NCBI GenBank assembly: GCA_010645155.1
Contig: CM021322.1
Location: forward strand, 3,704,905 to 3,768,904
Origin: Tigriopus japonicus
Lineage: Eukaryota; Arthropoda; Copepoda; Harpacticoida; Harpacticidae
Direction of reading: 5' to 3'
Length of the DNA stretch: 64,000 bases
The notes under the pieces are model-generated. The model was not told the DNA's origin and did not search any database. It saw only the letters and a program-made list of their open reading frames with translations. Position 1 is the stretch's first letter; each line of letters begins with the position of its first letter. Position numbers and translations under genes: made by a program. Positions 21,063 through 34,539 of the stretch are shown piece by piece.

Positions 21063-22616
21063 TTTTGGAGCCAGATCTGTGAAACCATTTTGGCAACCAT
21101 ATTGGCAACATCAGGTCTAGCTTGCTTTAAGCATATCCTCAGTGACAGTTCGGCTCTCTTAGATAATAAATTGGTCCTCAAAATTGTTGGTTTAGGCTAT
21201 TTGATTTATCAAGAGTTGGTCAAGCTGGAAATAACCTGTCTCTTTTTGTGAAAATACCAATTACATATGGATTGCCAATTTTCCAAACTGCCAAAAATGA
21301 TCCGTTCTTTGGTTTTATTGAAAAATCACAGGAAGCCTCGGCTACTTCTACAGAAACATTGGTCTGCGGCAAAATATTTGCTAAATCGGCCGAATTTTAC
21401 ATTAGGAAACCCAAAGTTTGAAGAATGTTTTTCAATTTTTCTACGGTTAGAAATTTCAATTTTTGTCAAAAAATTTCGCCATACTGCCATTTCAAGTTTT
21501 CCTTTTTCAAAAAGTGGCGAAGTTGCAGAAAGTGGCAGTAAAGAAAATGTTGTGACAATGAAATTGTGAAGTGGTAGAATATGCAGAAACTGGCAATCTG
21601 GACAATAATTTTGGACCTGAAAAAAGAGATCAAGAATTTTGAACCTTAAAAACAAGATCGAAAAACTTCGACCTAAAAGGCAAGATCAAAATATATCGAG
21701 ACGTCAAACAAAATATATCGAGACGTAAATGAGACGAGACTTCAAATGCTAATCACGAAAAACTTTTGTCTCAAAAGTGGCAAAGTTTGACACTATGGGA
21801 CTGATATGGGACAAAATGGCAGTGACTCAACGTAATTTGCAGTAAAGTCGAATCTCGATATAAGAAACTTTTCTGTCAGCGGCAAAATGTTGCTTTTATC
21901 GAGATTTTTCTTCAAACTCAAGAAAATTGGCTCAAGAAACGATAAAAATACAAGGAAACTACCAAAGGAGTTTACCTCACCTTTATATAACCTTATAAGC
22001 TTTCTTTCATTACAACACAATTCGACAATGACTCAAACACTTAGCTTTTAAAAATAGTTATTATAACACACAAATTTACATTACACGTGCATGCATTTAT
22101 ATCTCTATTAAAAAGCTTAAGAACTTGTTTCAATCTCAATTTGACAGAAAAAATTAAAGGAGAAAGTACAATTTTGTCATCATCTCAGATTGACCTTAAA
22201 TTACTTCAAATTTGAGACTTTCTTGGGTTCGCATGACACTTCCTTGGTTTGCTTATTTTCCACTAGGTTTTGCTTCGGCAGACACACAATTTTTTCACTC
22301 TCAAGCATTGCAAATTTGTTGGCGAAATGGGCTTTCATTATTTTTAACAATTGTCGAAAAATTATTATTTTTTTAACCTTAATGTTATTAAAACAGTTAT
22401 TGTTGAGTGGCACGTGGGACAATTTTTAGCGATTTTAGGGTTCAAAATGGAATTTTTCGTTCTTTTGGCTGAAACTTGAAAAGGGCAAGTTGTTTTTTTT
22501 CAAAAGAGGCGCAAGGCGCGAGAGCCCAAAAAGTGCGCAAAAGGCACCCTAAAAGGCCCAAAGTTTGCGCAAAAGCGCAAAATATGGAAGCACTGCATCG
22601 ATCTTCTTAGAAATGC

Positions 22617-22642
22617 TTCGTTTTGTTTTGTTTTGTTTTGTG
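22617..22642. repeat. TTTTG microsatellite
   Basis: About four to five tandem TTTTG units followed by short GCTGT repeats. It is a simple tandem repeat with no coding role. Confidence 0.7.
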
Positions 22643-23397
22643 CTGTGCTGTGACCAATTTAAGCAAGAGAAATAGGCCAAAACTTTGAAAATGTTTCTTA
22701 TATCGAGATTGAAGAAATATGGAAAATTTCTTATTTCGAGAATTCTTATGTAGTAAAATTTTGGTCAGCACGGAAAAGTTTCTTATATCGCGAAAATTTC
22801 TTAAACTGAGATTTCTTATTTTGAGATTGGACGGTATTTCAAATTACTTTTGGCAGCGCTGGCTTTAGACCACTATGAGTCTGTTACAGAAGCTTTTGCA
22901 GAAATCGATGTCAACTACGAGATCCACCGGTTTAAGACGTATTCAGGTCATTTACTCCATTTGTTTCAGCTATGAACTTGTTCCAAGAGTTGGCAAACAC
23001 CAAATTGGGGACCCTAGGCATTTGACCCCAAATTGCCACAGAGAGTGAGTGGTCGAGAGAACAATGTTAGTCCAAATAGGCAATAACACCTTTTTGAAAG
23101 GACTATTTGTTAAGAATTGGAAGGATTTCCACGTGAACGTAAGCCTTCATTATTTCAATGACAGTATTCACGGTGTTCCGAATGGATTTTTAGGTTTGAA
23201 TCAAAATACCCAAAGACATCATGGCACTATTTGGACCCACAATTCAATGGGGAGCAACTTTACTCTTATTGTATTATATCAGTTTAGGCCCAGGGAAAAA
23301 GTTATAAACCTAAAAACCTATAATGACATTTTTTAATAAACTATTAAAAAGGGCCAAAAGTCCTTAGGCCAGAAGGAGGGCAAGTTTGAGTACAGCT

Positions 23398-23752
23398 ACT
23401 CCTGCATGATCTTGACCATGTGGCAAGGGGCGCTATCCTGCTGCCACATGGAGTTGCCGTTGGAGTAAGTGCCATCAAGTCAGGACTTCATTGTGGTCTG
23501 GAGTACCTCCAGGTACTCCTTGGCGCTCATTCTTAGGCCTTTGGGAACCAGATCGTTGCCATCTTCCTGCTGTTGGACGCCACAATGCCAAGCATCATGG
23601 CGGTGGTGGGGAACTTTGTCCTGCTTATAGGGAAGGGGCTGATGGCCCGCAAACTGACGCCCACGATGGTGGCAATCTCTTTTTGCGACACTTGGGCATT
23701 GGACAATTGAGTATCCTTTGGTTTTGGGCCTCCATTTTAAGTTTGTTTTCAT
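23398..23752 (-). pseudogene. Mariner/Tc1-type transposase relic
   Basis: On the minus strand a helix-turn-helix N-terminal segment (QVSQKEIATIVGVSLRAIS, about 23637-23709) is followed, after an internal loss of coding sequence and a frame change, by IWFPKGLRMSAKEYLEVL. The catalytic-region motif MWQQDSAPCH (about 23415-23455) then follows. Order and motifs fit a DDE transposase of the Tc1/mariner superfamily. Several hundred bases between the HTH and the catalytic core are missing and the frame is broken, so it is not functional. Confidence 0.7.
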
Positions 23753-23755
23753 GGA

Positions 23756-24462
23756 TTAACTAGAGTTCTAGGGAGAGAAATGACACTCGCACCCAGTCGC
23801 TTGCCCTCAGTTTTGATCCCCCTTCACTAGCCTGGAGTTATAATGTGTCCCAAAAATAAGAGTGGCCTGACAGCCCAGGCAAAAATTGGTTGATTTTTTA
23901 ATCAAATTTGTTGACAACATGGATTGAAAAAAATAAGTCATGTGGCAACTAATTGAAACCCAATACTCCTCCAAACACTCAAATCAGATCAGATCTTGAG
24001 TAAGATTACTTTGAATTGAAATAAAAGGTCTCCAAAAAAGGGGAACACCGAGGTTGAGTTCAGTCACTTTTAGCAATTGTGTGTTATTTTATGAACATCA
24101 AGAGAATGAACTCTGAGTTAGGTTGATCAAATCTTGAAACAAAGAAAGTTAAGTAAGAATTGTAAAATGTATACAATGAAATTAGGCAATCTTGTGTTCT
24201 TTATCTTGTATCCATTTATCTCTTAAACATCAAAAACTTTGTAGCTAATGCACTCTGTGAGTAAATACCTCCACAAAATTTCTGCAAAATGTTTTGTTTC
24301 TTTAGATTTTGGTAACCCTGAACTTCATTTGTATATGTCTTAATCAACTGGATGCTTTGAATTTGGCGCCATGACATGGGAGTGAGTTGTCAGCTGAATG
24401 GAATCATAACAAAAACCCTTGATTTGGGAGTGACATGTCTCTCCCTAGAACTCTAGGATTAA
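23756..24462. mobile_element. Inverted-repeat-bounded element, about 707 bp
   Basis: Arms of about 33 bp at 23756-23788 and 24428-24462 are near-perfect inverted copies; both contain CTAGAGTTCTAGGGAGAGA. No coding capacity is seen between them. The left arm abuts the transposase relic, so this may be a non-autonomous derivative of the same family or a rearranged end of it. A TA-rich flank (TTAA) is present on both sides. Confidence 0.5.
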
Positions 24463-25207
24463 CCGGTTTTTGGTACCAATCAGAAGAGGAAGGTTTCGAA
24501 ATTCTACAGTCAAAATTTCAGAAGAAAAAAAAATCATTTTTAACGGCTTTAGAGCAGTTTAAAGACCTTTTCAGTTTTCTCTTCCGCACCCTATAAATTG
24601 GCATTTCAAGCTCGAAGCATTTGACCAGGAAAAGTCAAAACAAAAATTCAAAATATGGCCATTAGTTTTAGTGGTTTATGATTTATTCAATAAGTGAACA
24701 AAGCGATGTCACAATTGATTGGGTTAAATGTACTCAATTCACTTGAACCACATCGCATGACCCAGTGAACAAAGACACACAATTGTACTTGACTAATATA
24801 AAGGAGTAAATGAGTTGTTGCATCCAATCATTACAAATGGATCATTATTATTTTATCAGTTTCTTTCAATATTTTGAACTTTAGCTATTTTTATTTTTTA
24901 ACGCCCTAGAAAGCTCATGTGCATTTTCTTGCGCTTTCTCATGTGTCATTAACAACCTTGCGCTTTTTCTTTCGCTTTTGGCGAACTTTCCTACGCATTT
25001 CGATCCTGAACATCTGGCGGCACTGATTCTAACTTCCATTCAAAGTACACTTTGGCCTTTACCTCTCCACATACGTACATCCTACTTTGTCTATCAAGGC
25101 TTCTTCCGCATTACTTTGGGTGAGTTCATTAAAAAAATGTAAGCATTTGTCAGAATTTTGCTTCGAATTTATTTTGTGAAGAAATTTGGACCGAATCAAG
25201 AATTTGC

Positions 25208-25213
25208 TTTATT
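25208..25213 (-). terminator. MHC2 polyadenylation signal
   Basis: AATAAA on the minus strand, 42 nt past the MHC2 stop; a second copy lies at 25168-25173. Confidence 0.55.
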
Positions 25214-25254
25214 GCTTAGTTTCTATTGCTGGAATTCAAGTAATCTCAATCTTC

Positions 25255-28200
25255 CTATTGGGGTCCCATGGAGGTACTGCGACCTCGGGCGCGATATTTG
25301 GCCAGAGCTTGCTCATTCAAATCAGCTCGCTCTTGGGCTTCCCCCAAATCACCTTGGACTTTGCGGTACTTGGCCAAGTTCAAAGCTGCAATCTCTTCAG
25401 CCTCTTCGATCTGTTTCTTGTATGATCGAATCTTGCCCTGGAGTTGATCGATCAGAGATTGCATTCTCTCGTGGTTCTTGCGATCCTCATCAGCGGCAAA
25501 AGTAAGGTCCTTGATGCGACGCTCAGATTTGCGGAGATTCTTGGTGGCATCTCCCAATCGTCGGTTTTCGCAATCCATCTCGGACTCTAGCTCACGGATC
25601 CTAGTTTCCATCTTGCTCATGGCCTTCTTGCCACCCTTCAGGGCGTTGGTCTCAACCTCGTCACATCGGGCATGTATGTCCTTGACTTGAGCCTCGAGAA
25701 CCTTTCGGTCGCGTTCAAGAGCCTGAGCCAAGTCTTGCTCAGCACGGAGCTCTTCTGCCAATCGAGCAGCATCGACCATGGCCTTGCTGGCCTTATCCTC
25801 GCACAAGCGGGCCTCGGCCGACATTTCGTCGAGTTCAGCCTGTGGAAAATATGATTAAGTATTAACAAATGTAGAATGATAGTTTGTTACTATTTATACT
25901 TACTTGCAAAGTGTGCATCTCGGATTCGAGTTTCCTCTTGGCCGCGGCGATAGCTTGGTTTTGGACGCTGGCATCACTTAAAGTTTCATTGGTGTCAGAC
26001 AAGTCTTGCTCGATGGCACGACGGTTACGATCAGTTTGCTCAAGAAGGGTTCGAGCCTCTTCCAAAGCGTTTTGCATTGAGTGGGCACGACGCTCGGCAG
26101 TAACAAGGTCGTCTCTAGCGGCAGATTTGAGCCTTTGCTCTTCTTCAAACTTGCCTTGAGCTTCGCGAATTTGTTGTTGGTACTTCTTGATGGCTCTCTG
26201 AGTCTCCAAGTTGTTGGCGTTGGCATGCTCCAAAGACATCTCCAATTCACCGACATCAGCCTCCAACTTCTTCTTCATGCGTTGAGCTTCGGCCTTGGCT
26301 TTGCCCTCTTGTTCCAAAGCTTGTTGCATGCCATCAACGGCCTTGGACATGTTCTTCTTAATGGCCATGAACTCCTCCTCCTTCTCGGCGATGCGTCGTT
26401 CGATCTCTTGTCTCACTTGAGTGAGCTCAAGTTGAGCACGAAGAACCTTGTTCTCCTCTTGCTCAAGAGCACCCTCAGCCTCCTCAAGGGCAGCTTGGAG
26501 CTCCATCTTTTCGGCCTCGAGACGTTTGCGGATCTTGTCAATCTCGTGAATGGATCGTCCACCTTCGCTGATTTGGTCCATGATGTCTTTGATTTCGGTG
26601 CTCAAATTCTTGTTCTCCTTTCGGACTTCGTCCAATTGGATAACTTGCTCTTCGTAAGCAGACTTGATCCTGAACAACTCCGAGGAAGCATTGCGGCATT
26701 CCTTCTGGGAGTTATCCAAGTCCATGCTAAGACCATCGACCTTCCTCTTCCACTCTCCGACAATCTTGTCGAATTGGCGGGCCTTCTTCTCCATTTGGTT
26801 GTTCAAGATCTGGGCTTGATCGAGGTTAATGTTCATCTCCTCAATCTCGGATTGCAACTTACTTCTGGCCTTTTCGATCTGAGCCAATTTGTTATTGAGA
26901 TTCTCAATGGTGCTCTCGGCCTCAGTGAGACGAGCCTGCATCTTCATCTTGGACATCTCAAGCTCTTCAGCTTTGGCAACAGCTTCGGTCTCATAGCGTT
27001 GGCGCCACATATTAGCCTCAGCCTCGGCCTTGTTAACTTGGCGAACAATGTCCTCTCGGTTGGCAGTCTCCTCATCCAATTGATCCTTCATGGCATCGAC
27101 CTCATGCTCCATGTTCCTGTATTTTCCAAGGAGCAATTGTCGCTCACGGGCCTCATCATCAGCCATACGCTTGGCTTCCTCCAAGCTGGATTGGAGGGAG
27201 TGCTTGGCCTTCATGAGCATATCCAAGTTGTTTGAAATCTCGCCTGCGGCTCGGAGGAGGTCACCGTTCTCAGCAGCAACCTTCCTCTTAGCATTCTCGA
27301 AGTCACCCAAGCTCATGTTAGCTTCCTCAACCTTCTTGTTTAAGTCATTGAGAGTAGCAACCAAGTTCTTGTTGGCCTTCTCAGCAGAAGCCCTTGCCCT
27401 GGAAATCTCATCAGCTGCTGCTCTAGCATCAGCAATTTCATGTTGAATCTTGGTCTTGTCCTTATCAATCTTGGATTTCATCTTGGCCAATTGGTCGATT
27501 TGTTCAGACATCTCTTGGATGGCATCTTGATGTTTCCTCTTCAAGTTAGAAAGGACAGCCTCATTTTGGATGTTAATCTCCTCAAGATCCTTTCGCATCT
27601 TGTTGACTTCGGCATCGCGTTTCTTGTTGAGCTCAATTTGAGCAGAGGTAGCTCCTCCAGCTTCGTCCAAACGTTCACCCAATTCCTCCAATTCTCGAGC
27701 AAGGTCCGAGCGTTGACGTTCGGCCTTGGCACGAGCTTGACGTTCAGCCTCTAGTTCTTCCTCCAGCTCTTCAACACGAGCTTGATTCTCCTTGATTTGC
27801 TTTTGCACCTTGCCGACGATTCCTTGTTCATCCTCCAATTTGGCGGCTGAACCTTGGATATCTTTTTCCTTACGGGCGATGGTATTTTCCAACTCTCGCT
27901 TGGCATTTTCCAGGTCAACAACTGTCTCTTGAGCAATTCTGAGCTCACCCTCCACCTTTCGGCGTTGCTTCTCCAAATCAGCTCGGGCCCTCTTTTCCCT
28001 GTTGGCAGAGTCTTCGAGTTCATCCAAAGTTTGTTCCAACTTAGATTTGATCGAGTTCAAATGATCAACCTTATCCTCAGCTGATTGAAGATCCTCAGCA
28101 GCCTTGGATTGGTTGTCCCCAATGTGCTTCTTCTCCTTGTTCAGCTTGTTGATTACCTCATCTTGACTACTGACCTCGTCATTGAGAGATCGAATCATGT

Positions 28201-31200
28201 GATCGCGATTGGTTTTCTCTTGCTCAAGCTTCAGCAGAGTTTGCTCCAAATCAGCAATGTCTTTCTTGATTGCAGAAACTTCTCCTTCCATAGACTTTTT
28301 GTCTCCAGTCATGGCTTGGCGATCTTGTTCTTCTCGGGCAAGCTCAGTCTGTTTAATGGCAAGTTGACTTTCCAAATCAGCTTTCTGGGCAGCAGCTTTA
28401 GCCTGACGCTCTTGGTATTGAGAGAGATTGCCTTGCTCGGATTCCAACTGCTTGGTCAGAGCAACTTTTTCTTGTTCAATGTTCTTGTTCTCCTCCTCAA
28501 GTCGTTTGGTCACCTCAAGGGCTTCTTCATAAGCTCCATAAGCCTCGTTGGCCTTTTCTTCCAAGAGCCTGAGCTCCTCTTCAATATTGACTTGCCCAAT
28601 GAGTGGTCGAGTCTTTTGAATGATAATAAACCATCCCCAATTTCGCAACTGCATGTATTTCCTGAAGTTGCGTTGAATGACCTTAAGGAGCTCACGTTGG
28701 TCGCGACGTTTAGCGTAGTCCCTCCTTCGCATCATACCAAAGCATTGACCTTGCATCCATCGGACCAATTTCAAGACGATGGTGTCGCGCTCCTCTTCAA
28801 GAGCGGCCAGAGCACCAGCCCTGAAGAACACTTTGGTGTGTCCAAGACGGTACTTCTCCCGAGAGAATTCAACCTTGTCCAAGAGAGCGTAAACTCCTGT
28901 TTTGTTATCAGTGGCCTTTGAAATTTCATCTTGACCCAAGATTTGGTATCTGCTCTTGAAATCGGGATACAACATTCTGTTGGGGAATCCTCTCATACAG
29001 ATACGAATACCTTCAAGCACACCATTACAAGTGAGCTGATGCATGATAAGAGGAGGCTCGACCTCTCCAGGCTTCTTATGGGTGTTGGGCACAATGCAAC
29101 GAATGAAGTGAGGTTCTGTGCTGTGCAGGGTATGCATAAGCTCTCCCAATTGCACCAAGTACACGGATGACACGGTCTTGGCTCCGCCGCCCTTCTTCTT
29201 CTTCTTGCCACCAGTTTCCTCTGGAGGATTGGATTGTCCAGGATGCTCCTTCCACAAGAGAACAAGAAGCTCGTTGGAAGATCGCTTCAAGACGTCGACA
29301 ACGGTGTCATTGACTGGATCCTTGTTCTTCTCCAACCATCCAGTGACGTTGTAGGACACGGTGCCAGCATAATGAATGATGGCAAAGTGAGCATTCTTGT
29401 CAGTCTTGGATTGGGGTTTTGCCATTGGTGCCGATTTGCCCATATGTTGGGCCTTGAGCTTGTCCTCAAAGGTCTTATCAGTGGCCTTGGGGAAGAGGGA
29501 TTCTTCTTCAAGAATGGCCCAGATGCCCATTGGCTTTTCAAACATGATGATACAAGCAGCCAAATCCATGCCGAAATCCACCATGGCCCAATCGATACCC
29601 TCGGCAATGTACTCCTCTTGTTCCACCACAAACATGTGATGGTTGAAGAATTGTTGGAGCTTCTCATTGACGAAGTTGATGGAGATCTGTTCGAATCCGT
29701 TGTACTCAAAGATCTCAAAGCCAGCAATATCCAAGACAGCCACGAAGTGGGCCTTCTTCATGGTAGGGTCAATTAGCGTGTCGTTACACTTGACGATTAA
29801 CCATTTGAAGATGCGGTCAAAGATGGCTCGAGCAATACCACCCACAGAATTGGTAGCTTGTTCACAAGTTTGACCCTTGGTGACCCACTCAGTTCCGACC
29901 TTGATCTTGGGCTTGCAGAAGCTCTTCATCAGTTCATCAACGTTGCATCCAAAGAGGGTGGCCACCTTGTTGGGGAAGCTCAAATCGTCGGGCTCAGCCT
30001 GATCGTCGCGACCCTTTTGCTTGAACTTGATTTCTCCCATGGTCATGACAGCGGCAGTGAGCTTGAAGCAGTCCCACTTCTCTTGCTCCGTGAAGCCCAA
30101 GATGTCAAAGGCATTGTCGGTGTACTCCAACTCCTCATTGTCATCAATGGATGCCACAGTGGTCTTGCCCTGAGATACATAGCTGTAGTCGTAGATGTCG
30201 TCGGACAACTCGCACTTGGCCTTCATGTCGGGCACAAAGGGCATGAGCAGTTGGTAGAAGATATGGTAGGATCGTTCAACCTCTTGCTGCTGAGTGATAC
30301 GAGATTTCTCCAAAAGGTAGGACTCAATGTCGCAACCGGCCAATTTACCAGAGGAGGTGAAATGGATACGGATGAATTTACCGAATCGAGAGGAGTTGTC
30401 GTTCCTGGATGTTTTGGCATTACCATAGGACTCCAAGATGGGATTGGTAGCCACGATCTGGTCTTCAAGCGAGACCTTCTTGCCAGTCTTCTTGCCAGTG
30501 GCGGCCACCATGGCCAAGTAGGAGATGACCTTCTTGGTGTTCTCGGTCTTTCCGGCTCCGGACTCACCAGTGATCAACATGGACTGATCCTTGGAGTTTT
30601 GCAACATGTTCCGGTAGGCGGTCTCAGTGATAGCCCACAAATGGGGTGGCACCTCGTTCCTCCTCTTGCCCAAGTAGAGCTTGACCACAGTGGGAGTGTA
30701 AATGGGGAAGCGCTTGTAGGGATTCACCACAATACAGAAAAGGCCAGAGTAGGTGTAGATCATCTTGGCTTGGAATCGAGTCTTCAAATTCCAGAACACA
30801 GAGGCGTCGTTGAGGAAGGTCAAGTTGGCCATGTCCTCGCATTTCTCAAACTTGGGAGGGTTGACTTGGCCCACCTCGGAAGACTTAAACACTTTTTTCT
30901 GAAAGAACAGAATAAAATGTTGTTGGTTGATCTCATGGTCAATGGTCTACAATGCTTCCTTGAACTTGTTTTGTTCTCTCCTTGTCTGTCATATTACCTC
31001 GTGTCCCAGCATGATAGTGGCTTTGGTTCCATCGTCGCTCTCCAAGATACCCTCCTTGAAGCCACCTTGACCATCAGGAGCCCAATAGGACTTCTTGGGA
31101 TCATAAGGCTTAAGCATGTCAGCTCGCTTCATGTCCATGGAGGCCATGAGATAAGGCAGGGGATCGGGATCGGGCTCCCCGGACTTGCCAAGTTTAACGT

Positions 31201-31210
31201 GGCCAGGCAT
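25255..31210 (-). CDS. Muscle myosin heavy chain 2 (MHC2), near-intronless
   Basis: Sarcomeric thick-filament motor. Coding exons 31210-30998, 30898-25904 (a single 4995-bp exon) and 25839-25255 give 71 + 1665 + 194 = 1930 residues. The N-terminal [20 protein letters not shown] is typical of arthropod muscle MHC. P-loop GESGAGKT lies at 182-189, with switch I NDNSSRFGK, switch II DIAGFE, loop 2 GGKKKKKGGG and the SH1/SH2 segment. The coiled-coil rod follows, and the short tail ends RSTSMGPQ. Only the first and penultimate introns of the family remain; every internal intron present in MHC4 is gone. From the ATG to about 28683, including intron 1, it is almost identical to MHC3. Coding sequence is intact. 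It has its own TATA promoter and non-coding first exon, so it is likely expressed independently. Confidence 0.93.
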
Positions 31211-31352
31211 GATGGAGTTTTAATGAGAAAAGGTCTCGTGTTTCAGTGATCTGGAAAAATTGGTACCCTCGTGATTATTTCCCGTTTGCTTATGAATGTT
31301 GAACACACTATTTGCACTCACCTGATCAGCTCAGACAGACTTCTGGACTGAA
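31211..31352 (-). other. MHC2 5' UTR: non-coding exon and UTR intron
   Basis: On the minus strand a short leader exon ends at 31322 with donor CAG|GTGAGT. The second exon begins at 31250 after TTTTCCAG and runs into the ATG at 31210. A TCAGTC initiator-like word lies near 31348-31353. Confidence 0.6.
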
Positions 31353-31377
31353 GAGTATGGATCAAAGGCACTGCAGG

Positions 31378-31385
31378 TTTATATA
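31378..31385 (-). promoter_or_regulatory. MHC2 TATA box
   Basis: TATATAAA on the minus strand, about 30-37 bp upstream of a TCAGTC initiator-like word and a leader exon with a good donor. The arrangement matches MHC3 although the flanking sequence differs. Confidence 0.65.
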
Positions 31386-32854
31386 CCTTAACAGAATTGG
31401 CTAGTATGCTCAAGAGTCCACTCGGCAGACACTTGTTCTCAAGGACCTGCCTGATCCTCACCAACCTAAGTGGCCAGTGTCTCTACTGAGTCACCTTTTG
31501 TGCCTGGAACCTATTTTTGGCCTTAGTTGACCTGGGTGTGATGCTCACAGGCTGGGTCTAATTTGGAATTACTTCAATTGAACACTCAAATTGCCCAAAA
31601 AGATCCGCCTTTGAAAGTCATTTTTAGCATCAGGGTTCCTTTGACACTGGGTTTTAGTACTAGATTATTTTGCCTACATATGTAAGATTCCTCTCGTTTG
31701 GGTTCAAAGGTTATGCTTATTTGGACCATCAACAAGTTATTACACTCTTAGGATGGTATTCATCTTCGCCAGAAGGTGGTGGAACCCTTGGCGTTTAAAT
31801 CGACCCAAGTCTATAAATTTTGTGCCACTTGGGCCATTGTTTCCCCCATTCCGGTGCTTTGGGAACAGAATTAATCGCTCTCTATAGTGTCGGGTTCAAT
31901 AAGATTGGTTCAAACAGATTTGTAAATCAAGACTTGAAAAATATCACATGAAAATATGGCGTAACAATCCAGCTGTTTTAGGGTCTAAAGCACAATTTTC
32001 CAAAATAAAAGAAATTATATATAAGATTTTTGGGTCGCTAAAGACCCGACTCTAAAGTTCCAGAGCGCGACCTGACAATATTCCATGTGGAGCAAGCATC
32101 GCTACATTTTATTCCATCCGCGGGAGAAGACATTGCCAGCTGTCTTCTCTGTTAGTCTCTTGGGAGAGAGAGATTAAGTTGCAAAAGCATTCTCGCATTC
32201 TTTGCATTTTCGCCCTTAAAACAATATCCAGTCGTCTTCTATCGTCAGATCGAGGGACATTGTCGCACTCGTAATTTCAACGATAGTAACCCGAGCTTTG
32301 AATTTGAACGGCAATTCGTTCATTCATTTGCTCTTTCTTTCAAGCTTTCTCTGTGGACGAACTAGCGTCTCCGACAGCTCGTTCGTTTTGTTTCCACTCG
32401 CCAAGATCTTTTTTCCTCGGACAGTCAGGGTTTTAACCGGGTTTTCAAGTTTTAAATCAATCTAACTTCAATCACAACCGTTGGGAGTGGACATTTCTGT
32501 GATAGCTTTTCTGTGAAAGAGTTGCCGTGCATTTCAAGCGTAGAGGTGTTAGATCCAGTTTCAAATGATCCGAAAGACTTAGTCGGACATCTTGCTATGT
32601 GTTTCATAATTTTGTTGCAAAAACATTCATACATCGTCCCAAGCTTAGTGTAGCAACGATTGTATGAATAAAGAATCCTGATAATTCACATAACAAGTAC
32701 TTAACAATTTAATATCCAATCAATAATCAGTCGTAATTTTGAGATAAAGAATGGTTTAATTTTGGGATTTAGAATGGTTAATGAAATAAGTTCGGGGACT
32801 ATATTGTCCCCATCTGGGTGAGTAGAATGATGGACTCAGACAAATCATGGTTTT

Positions 32855-33140
32855 AACATGGCTTTAAGGGCATTCATGGGCTTTGTCCTAACGGGTCGTA
32901 ACCCAGGATTTGAGGTCAGTTTTAGCCACCGTAGAGGTTTCACTTGTGCTCTGAGAGCACCTCCAAATCCCAAGGAATCCAGACTAGTTCGAACAATGAA
33001 GTATTCCTCTCTCCTTTTTTGGGCTCCTTCATTGTCCAATCTTTATGCCCATTAGTTTTCGTCGGGATTATGTTGGAGCTGATCCTCTAACAGCCTTTTA
33101 TATTAAATGTAACATAACTGACATAATAAAGCCCAAAAAA
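32855..33140 (+). mobile_element. LINE 3'-end fragment (copy 1)
   Basis: The peptide GFEVSFSHRRGFTCALRAPPN closely matches the C-terminal end of the longer LINE fragment at 34540-35426 (FEITFSDRRGFTCVLRAP). Only the last part of the reverse-transcriptase ORF is left, as expected for a 5'-truncated non-LTR insertion. Confidence 0.6.
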
Positions 33141-34333
33141 ATGTAATGCTCGAGGGAAAATGTTGTTCATTTCCAGTGCTTGTATAAAAGTGGCATTTGT
33201 TCTGATTTTGTTAAAAATACGTCAAAAAAGTTATTGTACTTTGCTAATGCCTTTGTTTTTCTTCTTTAATCTTGTAAAGACACCGATCATATAGATGGGA
33301 CCTCTTATGTGTGTAATTTTGTATGTAAAATGCTCCAATGGTAATGATGAATTGGTGGGAGCAAAAACGAATTTTGTCTGCCTCACAAGATGTCCGTGAA
33401 AATATGAAAAGTTTTACGAATATAGGATTTTCTAGATTTTTTTGACAAAAAAGGATTACTGACTAAGATTTCAATCGGAATACCTGTAACAAGATCATAA
33501 CATCGTTCAAGCAACTGTCAGGACCATTGCTTCAAGGCTTCTTGAAGCGAAATGAACCAGATCTTAATCCAGGAACTTTTTTATTTCGGGCATTCTAGAG
33601 AAGATGGTGGGGAGTAAAGGTTCAAAAAATGTGGCTTCCTTGGTAACAACCTTTAATACTGCATGGACTAAAATTCCAGCAGAGCAGGTGCGGATCATTT
33701 GATCATATGCAGAGAGTAGATTCAAGGTCGTGGTTAAAAGCAAGGGCCTCTATGTTGAATAGCTTAGAAGTAGATCTGTTAAAGATTGTTCCAATCAACA
33801 TCATTTGACACAAAGGCTTTTTGATTCGATGGCTCAGTTCCCTCAAATTAGCAATTCTTCATGTCCGATTTTAAGTGGTGCACCCTGTAATGATAACCTA
33901 ATTATTTGTTATTACAGATTCAATAAATATTCTCTACTTGTTTCCTTATTTTGATTTTGAGTTATTCCGCTTTTTTCTTGGGCATTTTCAACGGAACAAC
34001 GCATTCTTTTTCCAAATTTTCACCATTTTGTAATTTTGGACAAAATTCGCTGATTTTTGTAATTACTGTAAAAAATGTGATTTACAATTTTCTGGTGGCC
34101 CTGGGAATCAGTCATATAGTCCAAAGTACCCCTAAATAGGCTGATGATAGCTGAAGCTCTCTCAGGAGGAAAGGAGAACGATTAACAAATTTGAAAAGCA
34201 CGTACATGCCTTCAAACTTAATCAAAGAAGTTAACGAGCTTGATCTCAGAAATCCGAGAAAAGGTTCTAACTTATTTGTTACTAAAATGATCATGTCAAA
34301 CTTTGTGCACTGTACTTGACAGCTTACCTATTG

Positions 34334-34436
34334 CAAGAAACACTGAATTTCTCGAGCGGGAGGCTAACCGCGAGAATTATGATTTCCAGAAGGATTAATT
34401 CAATTGCGTTCTTCTACAAACGAGATCAGACCTTGG
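34334..34436 (+). repeat. Partial copy of the 54.8-55.5 kb foldback repeat
   Basis: About 100 bp resemble the left arm of the foldback element at 54802 onward. Both have CAAGAA...CACTG, GGGAGGCTA, GAGAAT.ATGATTT and GTTCTTCTACAAA in the same order and spacing. Only one arm is present here. Confidence 0.5.
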
Positions 34437-34539
34437 TCATATTCACTAGTTACCCTGTATAGAGACTGGCCAACAACCTATGAATACCCGACCAACACGG
34501 ACAGTCTGTGACGTCATCCTCCATGCATTCATGATTAAA

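Larger units (their letters stand above)
19268..25207. other. Intergenic spacer MHC1-MHC2
   Basis: About 5.9 kb of AT-rich sequence. It includes the MHC1 promoter region, where a splice acceptor lies just before its ATG; I could not place a TATA box. It also holds a mariner/Tc1 relic, an inverted-repeat pair, a TTTTG microsatellite and several copies of a TATCGAGATT-type word (21690-21910 and 22690-22820). Open frames at 19321-19726 on both strands are not supported as genes. Confidence 0.5.

Noticed and set aside
26081..27235. Long plus-strand open frames antisense to the MHC genes (also 38786-40063, 29858-31249, 42008-43393, 45950-47143)
   Set aside because: They mirror the coiled-coil or head coding strand, arise from its codon bias, repeat in each paralogue at the same place and give Leu-rich proteins without domains.
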